Source: Pyrrhosoma nymphula
Lineage: Eukaryota; Arthropoda; Insecta; Odonata; Coenagrionidae
Direction: 5' to 3'
Length of the DNA stretch: 64,000 bases
NCBI GenBank assembly: GCA_963573305.1
Contig: OY754329.1
Location: forward strand, 130,745,422-130,809,421
Shown: positions 59,440-64,000 of the stretch, one piece after another
Numbering within the stretch: position 1 is the first letter of the stretch
How the letters are laid out: every line of letters starts with the position of its first letter
Notes under the pieces: model-generated
The model's database searches: none
What the model was told of the DNA's origin: nothing
What the model saw: only the letters and a program-made list of their open reading frames with translations
Made by a program: the position numbers and the translations under genes

Positions 59440-59752
59440 TAGTTAGAGTCCCGTTAATCCGAACTATTTGGGACCGAAGCCTGTTCGCCTTGCGAGATTT
59501 TCTAATTAACTTTTAATTCATTGCAAAATCCTCGGGAAGCAGTGCATTTAAGATCTTCGAGTGGTGTAAACGGTAGTGAAAATAAATAATTGTAAACAAC
59601 TCATGTTTTGTAGTCAGTTTTGTAAAAACAATTAAAATAAATTAAGTGCTTCGTGAATTTCTATTCATTAATTTTTACTATTTTGTCTTAACTTTTCTTC
59701 GGATTGACCAGATTTTCGGATTACCATATTTCGGATTACCAGGACTCTACTA
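59440..59752. mobile_element. pogo/Tigger-type MITE with TA target duplication
   Basis: The element is 59442-59750 (309 bp) between TA dinucleotides at 59440-59441 and 59751-59752. The left end reads GTTAGAGTCCCGTTAATCCG; the right end, in reverse complement, reads GTAGAGTCCTGGTAATCCGA and then a second GGTAATCCGAA. Inverted termini with AGAGTCC-x-GGTAATCCGA and a TA target are typical of the pogo/Tigger branch of Tc1-mariner. The interior is AT-rich and has no transposase, so it is non-autonomous. Confidence 0.85.
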
Positions 59753-60247
59753 GGTTTCCCTACGAACCATTGCAGGAACGTGTGGGAGAGGGTGTTGGAA
59801 CACAAGCCTCGGGAAAGGGAAGGAATGGGAATAATGTATTGGAAGTGAGAAAGGCCGAAAGTGAATAATAGCATGTTAAAAGAGTGTCTTGGCGGTTTGC
59901 GAATTTGTTTACAGCCACTAATGATACAAGGGCGTTTGGGGAAAAAGAAGGCATTATTGTTTGTATATCCATTAGTTCGACTGTGCATCTCTCTTAATTT
60001 GTTGATTATATCCGTTCTAGAGATGTAATGCGGGGTTAAAATAATATCCTTCGTGCCACATTGAAACTCGTGTGACTTCAATATTGCAAGCAATCTCAGC
60101 CTAGCTTGTAACTTAATTTTATTAACCGAAAATGTCGTCTACCAGATGTCTGATGTACAGCAGTTTAATAACAAAACTTGTAAAAGGATTATTTATGAAA
60201 CTTAGCGCTTAGTTATGAGTAGGTACTATGTTTAGCTCGTAGCTCTA
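59753..60247. other. Unassigned DNA
   Basis: A 141-codon minus-strand ORF (59668-60093) begins here but runs back into the pogo-type MITE, so it is unlikely to be a gene. Nothing else recognised. Confidence 0.4.
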
Positions 60248-60316
60248 GTCGGTAATAGCCTAGTGGGAGTAAAGTTGGACTATTAGACTGGTTTCGATTC
60301 TAGGGGAGGTCTTCGG
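60248..60316 (+). mobile_element. tRNA-like relic (probable SINE head)
   Basis: An A-box-like TAGCCTAGTGGGAG and a B-box-like GGTTTCGATTCTAGG lie about 45 bp apart in the orientation of a tRNA. The acceptor strands do not pair well and the anticodon arm is not convincing, so this is either a decayed SINE head or a tRNA pseudogene. Confidence 0.45.
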
Positions 60317-61095
60317 ACTCGTCTGGCAAAACCCATGCGATGTAATTTTCTGGAAACTATGTTTTTCAGAGAAGCTGTTGGCGCTGAGGGAGTGAGCCGG
60401 GACACTCAGCCCAGTTTAGTGATTTTGCGAGCATCTAGACCTAGTTGCTCCGGAGCTGAGTCGCTCTCGTGATTTTTCTCGTTCTGGAGCTGTGTCGATA
60501 TCATTCCTGTTCCGGACCGGTTTGTCTCGGAATCTGAAAAGCTTCATTCCAACATCACACCCGTGACAAGATCACGGGTCTTTGGCGCTGTGACTCGGTT
60601 GAAGCTGTCTCAATCGGAGCTATGAATGACGAAAAATCCTGGTCACATCCCATATCTAGTAAGTACGCAAGAATATAATACCGCGAGAATTGATGGAATA
60701 CGGACCCTAGAGGAGTAATAAAGAGGAAAGTAAAAGGAGCACATCCGTGTTGTTGGCGTGGAAGGGCCGGACGGACGCTGTCGATGAGGCAATTGTTCGC
60801 TCTGTGAATCGATTGCGAATTTTTCTGCGCAACCAACAAAGGTCTTCTTCTTTCCTCCTCCTCCTTCCGCCCCATTGCTGCCAGGAGTCTTCCGCATATG
60901 TGCCTCCTCGACAGGCCACCCATATGGTATACACCCCCGTGGTGCGTGCTGGGCGACGAGGAAAATTCGAATTTATTGGAGGGGAACGACTGAGGAGGCA
61001 GACCGAGGCGGGAACCTGGTCGACTGGCTAGACCTAGCAGACGGACAGACTTCGGCCATCTCTACCCTTCAACGGGATCGCAAGAGGCTGTGATC
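60317..61095. promoter_or_regulatory. CpG-rich patch, candidate promoter or exon
   Basis: This 0.8-kb stretch is GC-richer with many CpG, and has five or more overlapping ORFs of 72-122 codons on both strands, none showing a domain. That pattern is expected from composition. It could be a CpG-island-like promoter, but no start site, splice signal or conserved peptide supports it. Confidence 0.25.
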
Positions 61096-64000
61096 CAAAT
61101 ATGTGCGTCTACAATGGAACTTTACGATCGTAAGGTATCGAGTGTCATGAGCACTTTTGCCGCATTTCGTCCATGTCGACTTTAAACTCAAGTAGCCGGT
61201 ATTGGTTAATGGTAAAATTGTGGCAACATTAGAAGCCACATCACCCGATGCTAACCAGTGGAAGATTTCCATAATTACTACCCTATTACTCTTTGTGTCG
61301 AAAGAAATGAATAGAACTATTCGTTGAAAAATATCCTGCAGAAGATTGAGAATGACTTCTCCACAGGTTTATAAATAAAAAACAAATATTTATTTCACAC
61401 CATTTGAACGAAACCATGTGGAAGAATAGTACAACTCCTTGAACAACTGTCGTGTGCCCTTGAGAACGACGATTATACGTTGAAACTGAGATAGGGTAAT
61501 GAGATCGTGTAAAAAGGGAAAAATTATTTGCTGCTGCAATAAATGCTAGATATTTCGTTTTCTTAACACCAAAATGATATAATAATACGAAAAATAAAGT
61601 TATATACTAAAGCAAGCGAATCAAACGTGATCATAAAAAATTACTTCGAGTCCGCAACCTGTTAGTAAATTTTCATTAAAAATTTAGCCAATCAAGGAAA
61701 CGAATGACGAAACAAAACGATTAATTTAGACCACCCTTCCCTGAAATCCTAACCTCTCAATCAGAAAAGGAAAACAAACTACTATCCTCTATTTAATAGT
61801 GAAAGACGGAAAGCTTATGAAATAATTCGTTAAAGCACAAAGCAACTTATGCCTTCTGCGTCTTTTTCGGGCTCATGATATTTCTACAGACACGTCAGAA
61901 AACATAGTATTTATTCTTATTGTTTTTTTTAGTTTTTTTTAAATTTATTCTGTTTATTGAACCCAATGTAAAGGCCTTAGTTGCTGTTTTTGGAGTTTTT
62001 GATAAATAAATAAATAAATAGGCCGTGGGCTCTAATATAAGTGAACTCTATTACGGAGCGTGGCGCTGTTAAGGCTCGGAAACCTGGCCATCGTGGAGAG
62101 AGGATGACTGGAGGAATTTCAGATGTGGACCTGGAGAGTAATGGTGGCGGTGGCATGGAAGACGAGCGAGGAAGTGTTTGATATTGTCGGAGAGGAAAGG
62201 GAGTTGGTGGCGGAGAAGGCAGAAAATATTGCTGGAGGGCATGTTGAGGAGGATAATAGAGGAGGAGGGGAGAACGCTGGGAAAGCGTGGAATAGGAATG
62301 AAGAGGATAGGAATTTTGGACGGCATAAGGAGAGAAAGAGGGTATGAGGCTGAATTTGAATTTCTTTACTTTCAATAGATGATGGATTCCAAAAAGAGTT
62401 TTAAAAACGTTGCGACTTTACTTCCAGGTAATCGCACAATCTCTTTGAAAATGTACCTAAGTGAGGCTGCGAGAATAACTTCAAATTTTCGTCAGGGACA
62501 TAAAGCTTCCATGCATTCCAACGGTTAATCATAACCTTCATATGGATATAAATACCTTCCTGCAACGCGGCGATATGGCAAAATCCTTTTTAAAAAATAG
62601 GTCAGACGTTGAGTTGAATCCTGCATGGAGGCTTTAAACACTTAATGGCTTTTGGTGAGTCGCATTTTTCAATTAAACGTCAATTTACAGGAAAAAAAAC
62701 TTGCCCTTTAAAACCAGAACCGTCTTGATTGGTAACGTCGTGATTCCGCGTCGCATCAACTGTCAATAAAGATCAATCAAGTTAATCTAAAACCGTATCC
62801 GGTAGAGAATGCTTTTGTAAAGTTGATGCTTCACGGGCGCCACAAAAAAACAAATGCCGCCGCTTCAATTAATCCACGCACTAGCATTCGATTCATGTCC
62901 GGAAAAACAATAAAAAAAGAGGGCAAGAGGCTCATGGTTGAGACGATATCCCGTTGTCATGCAACGAAATGCCAACGCAGGCGTGACAAAGTTAAGCCCC
63001 AACAAGAACGACCTTTGTTCAGTGCATTCATTCCTCGCTTTACATCGAAGCCCACACGCCCAACTCATACCAAATACCGATAACGCTGCGCACACAATAA
63101 AAAAGATGGGTACTTTTTGAGACACACTCAGTCAAACCATTAGGCTCATCAGTGTCACTAACGGTAAAAGTAACAACAAAAAAACCTCCATCTCTTAACG
63201 CATGACAACGATAAATTTTCACCTAACGGACTCTCCTTCTATTTCGCAATGTTTCCAAGCCGTTGCGACAGAGGTAAAATTTTAATGCACCAACTTCCTC
63301 CTCCTCTTCTTAACTTTTTTTTTACTTGCGAGGGGCGTTGAACCTGGCGTAGCCTTAATTACAGAAGAATGACAGTGGAATGAAGTCAACTGTGGCATCT
63401 AATAAGGTCACGCGACCGATACAGATGGAGTCGTTGACTTTTTTATTTTTTAAAGACATTATTGATTAAGCGTTTCGCGGAATAACAGCAGAGCTTGGAA
63501 AAATCAACATCTTTTGTTTGGCAAAATTTTGCTTCACTTTCAGTCTCTAATACCTATTATTTTACTAGTAATTCTGGAGTTGTACGGACGCATAGATATG
63601 AAACCGAAAACATAATCTTCTCCGACCGTGGTGGCACCGTAAAATGACTTTAAAATGTCATTTAATTCAAGTTATTGCTACAGTCAGAAAAAGCTGCTCA
63701 CTTTTTTATACGATCTACAAAAACCTTCTTTTCCAAGCTATATTTTTTGCAAATTAAATTTGAAATAACACTGTGCTAAATGCGAGAATAGGTAAAACAC
63801 GAGAACAAACAGTATTTATCTAATATAGAAGACATTTTCGGGAAAAAATGTTTATAAGTTGCAAATTCTTCCAGGAAACTGAATAGTTAAGAAATATGGT
63901 CACCCACCCATCATAATGTATGAGTTTTTGCCAAATAACTGCATAAATTGAAGTAAAAAAGCGTCAACTCTATGGTTATGGTGCAGCAGTAAGCTCATAC
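61096..64000. other. Unassigned DNA
   Basis: AT-rich with a short (TAAA)n microsatellite at 62003-62020. The purine-rich plus strand at 62090-62350 gives a 132-codon antisense ORF (61977-62375) and two overlapping plus ORFs; all look compositional. ORFs near 62823-63222 overlap in four frames without a domain. No gene or element recognised to the end. Confidence 0.4.

Overview
The window looks like gene-poor, AT-rich nuclear DNA from an animal, most likely an arthropod with a large repeat-filled genome. There are no operons, no ribosome-binding-site-led ORFs and no conserved cellular gene that I can recognise. The ORFs are short and isolated. The recognisable coding pieces all belong to broken retroelements: two kinds of non-LTR retrotransposon and one Penelope-like element. 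The assignment to arthropods is inference from the kinds of repeats present, not from a marker gene.

Layout. 1-2.5 kb: a head-to-head pair of tRNA-derived SINE heads, then an almost perfect 320-bp tandem duplication. 3.5-4.6 kb: a SINE relic, a long (about 0.7 kb) diverged foldback and a LINE 3' tail. 6.1 kb: a SINE relic. 9.8 kb: a second head-to-head SINE palindrome. 10.5 kb: a 185-bp tandem repeat. 16.0-16.35 kb: a complete hAT-type MITE with an 8-bp target duplication. 17.1-18.1 kb: an old 0.6-kb tandem duplication. 24.7-25.1 kb: a LINE endonuclease fragment abutting an oppositely oriented LINE 3' tail. 28.2 kb: a tRNA-SINE. 30.1-32.6 kb: a segmental duplication whose second copy has its two blocks in swapped order. 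34.9-37.9 kb is the richest stretch: an antisense RTE-like LINE relic, a Penelope-like GIY-YIG endonuclease relic followed by a hammerhead-ribozyme-like motif, and the 3' end of a CR1/Jockey-group LINE. 39.2-45.3 kb: a short tandem repeat, two inverted-repeat MITEs, a LINE reverse-transcriptase fragment with its tail, another tRNA-SINE and two more LINE tails. 45.4-46.7 kb: three copies of a purine/CpG-rich repeat. 55.1-55.75 kb: a second antisense RTE-like LINE relic. 56.4 kb: a palindrome. 59.4-59.75 kb: a hairpin and a pogo/Tigger-type MITE. Several CpG-rich patches (about 14, 24, 27.5, 52.2, 57.2, 59 and 60.4-61.1 kb) are the best places to look for promoters or first exons, but I cannot show a gene at any of them.

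Nothing here works as a pathway. The biology is that of transposon colonisation: LINEs whose machinery could mobilise the tRNA-derived SINEs, non-autonomous DNA elements needing hAT or pogo transposases in trans, and local rearrangement. The observations most worth following are the hammerhead-like motif after the Penelope-like endonuclease, the repeated head-to-head SINE architecture, and the block-swapped duplication at 30-32.6 kb. All alignments were made by eye, so boundaries are approximate unless a target-site duplication fixes them.
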